Positions 62,888 to 64,000 of a stretch of DNA of 64,000 bases are shown here, piece after piece. Made by a program: the position numbers and the translations under genes. Source of the stretch: Pseudomonas oryzagri (GTDB taxonomy: Bacteria > Pseudomonadota > Gammaproteobacteria > Pseudomonadales > Pseudomonadaceae); the NCBI RefSeq assembly GCF_020831405.1, contig NZ_JAJHPU010000019.1:124001-188000 (forward strand). The letters are read 5' to 3'. Below the pieces are notes generated by a model. That model was not told the DNA's origin and made no database searches. It worked only from the letters and a program-made list of their open reading frames with translations. The first letter of the stretch is position 1; each line of letters opens with the position of its first letter.

Positions 62888-64000
62888 TTAGCGGTGGGTG
62901 GCGCGGTGTTCGGCCACGGCACGGGCGACCCAGCTCTGCGCCAGGCCAAGGTAATGGGACGGATCGAGCAGGCGATCCAGTTCGGCGGCGGACAGCTCGG
63001 CGGCGACTTCGGCGTTGCCGCCGAGCACGGCGCGCAGGTGGCGACCGTCGTTGACCGCCTGGCGGCAGCACTGCTCGACCAGGTGGTGGGCGCGCTCGCG
63101 ACCGATGCGCTGGGCCAGGGCGATGCTCACCGCCTCGGCCAGCACCAGGCCGCGGGTCAGGTCGAGGTTCTCGCGCATGCGCGCGGCGTCCACTTCCAGA
63201 CCGGGCAGCAGCAGGCGCGCCTGCTGGAGGGCGCCGGACAGCAGGCAGCACAGCTCGGGCAGGGTTTCCCACTCGGCATGCCAGAGGCCGAGGCTGCGCT
63301 CGTGCTCCTGCGGCATGGCCGACAGCATGGTGGCGACCAGCCCCGGCGCGCGAGTAGCGGCGCCGATCAGCACGGCGGCGCCGACCGGGTTGCGCTTGTG
63401 CGGCATGGTCGAGGAACCGCCCTTGCCGGGCGCGGACGGCTCGAACGCCTCGCCGACGTCGGTCTGCATCAGCAGGGACAGGTCGCGGCCGAGCTTGCCG
63501 AGGGTGCCGGCGAGCAGGCCGAGCCAGCCGGCGAACTCGACCAGACGGTCGCGCTGGGTGTGCCAGGGCTGCTCGGGCAGGGTCAGGTCCAGTTCGCGGG
63601 CCAGCGCCTCGGACACCGGCAGGGCGTGCTCGCCCAGCGCGGCGAGGGTGCCGGCGGCGCCGCCAAACTGCAGCACCAAAAGGCGCGGTTTCAATTCGGC
63701 CAGGCGCTGACGCTGGCGGGTGAGCGCGCCGAGCAGGCCGGCGAGCTTCATGCCGAGGGTCACCGGGGTGGCGTGCTGCAGCCAGGTGCGCCCGGCCAGC
63801 GGCGTGGCGGCATGGCGCTCGGCCTGGGCGGCGAGGTCGTCGGCCAGTTGCGCCAGCTCGGTTTCGAAGAGGGCGATGGCGGCGCGCAGTTGCAGCACCA
63901 GGCCGCTGTCCATGGCGTCCTGGCTGGTGGCGCCGAGGTGCACGTAGCGCTCGGCCTCGGCGTCGACGGCGGCGATCTGCCGGCCGAGGGCCTTGACCAG
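62888..64000 (-). CDS. pcaB: 3-carboxy-cis,cis-muconate cycloisomerase (C-terminal part)
   Basis: At least 370 residues are visible; the 5' end is outside the window. The fumarase-superfamily signature GSSTMPHKRNPVGA and the motif HLGATSQDAMDSG are present. It cyclises 3-carboxymuconate to 4-carboxymuconolactone. The gap to pcaD is 10 bases, giving the usual pcaBDC order. Confidence 0.95.
   Translation of the reverse strand: MVKALGRQIAAVDAEAERYVHLGATSQDAMDSGLVLQLRAAIALFETELAQLADDLAAQAERHAATPLAGRTWLQHATPVTLGMKLAGLLGALTRQRQRLAELKPRLLVLQFGGAAGTLAALGEHALPVSEALARELDLTLPEQPWHTQRDRLVEFAGWLGLLAGTLGKLGRDLSLLMQTDVGEAFEPSAPGKGGSSTMPHKRNPVGAAVLIGAATRAPGLVATMLSAMPQEHERSLGLWHAEWETLPELCCLLSGALQQARLLLPGLEVDAARMRENLDLTRGLVLAEAVSIALAQRIGRERAHHLVEQCCRQAVNDGRHLRAVLGGNAEVAAELSAAELDRLLDPSHYLGLAQSWVARAVAEHRATHR

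Noticed and set aside
61450-63054. Plus-strand open frame of 534 codons opposite pcaC, pcaD and pcaB
   Set aside because: The pca genes on the minus strand are certain.

Overview
The window is high-GC DNA with short intergenic gaps and many genes typical of Pseudomonas: a pca/quinate aromatic pathway, an OprD-type porin, a NorR-Hmp-NnrS nitric-oxide module, an AlkK-type acyl-CoA ligase and two CrcZ/CrcY-type small RNAs. A Pseudomonadaceae chromosome is the best reading; the species cannot be fixed from sequence alone.

Layout. 1-4083: a divergent MocR/GntR regulator and a tightly overlapping operon (serine acetyltransferase-like, AlaX-type tRNA editing protein, MFS transporter, cysteine-synthase-like PLP enzyme) that looks like a small pathway for making and surviving a non-protein amino acid. 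4261-8672: topB and an LTA-synthase-like sulfatase. 8830-15716: two near-identical sigma54-driven, CbrB-box-preceded CrcZ/CrcY-family RNAs on the minus strand, enclosing a CMD-family protein, a LysR regulator, an orphan NosR/NirI-like protein and a lipoprotein. 15748-22653: a minus-strand acyl-CoA degradation operon (SDR, thiolase, enoyl-CoA hydratase, acyl-CoA ligase, alpha-methylacyl-CoA racemase) with an AraC regulator. 22763-27242: nnrS, hmp and norR. 27400-28425: a complete IS481-family element with target duplication. 28427-35044: a LysR regulator divergent from a pirin, isochorismatase-like, XapX, amidohydrolase and MFS operon.

35330-37884: quinate/shikimate genes (aroQ, a dehydrogenase, a TRAP binding protein). 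37885-44520: a lower-GC stretch with attC-like sites, small secreted or orphan genes, IS1111-type remnants and a broken second copy of the dctP 3' end. I read it as an integron gene-cassette array lacking an integrase in this window. 44581-49305: a CWC protein, polB, and a PAAR / putative pore-forming effector / DUF7079 set that looks like a type VI secretion effector-immunity island. 49337-53731: a TetR regulator, quiC and an OprD-type porin. 53839-59152: assorted housekeeping and unknown genes. 59437-64000: an EamA transporter with a LigC-like dehydrogenase, then pcaC, pcaD and pcaB.

How it fits together. The porin and TRAP protein would bring quinate/shikimate in. The dehydrogenase, AroQ and QuiC convert it to protocatechuate, and PcaB, PcaC and PcaD take the ring-cleavage product onward. 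Matching palindromes lie before aroQ, quiC/porin and the EamA operon, and PcaR-like boxes lie at two of these places. A-rich Crc/Hfq-type motifs sit at the starts of several of the same genes, while two RNAs of the type that sequesters Hfq/Crc are encoded in the same window. This points to layered specific and catabolite control.
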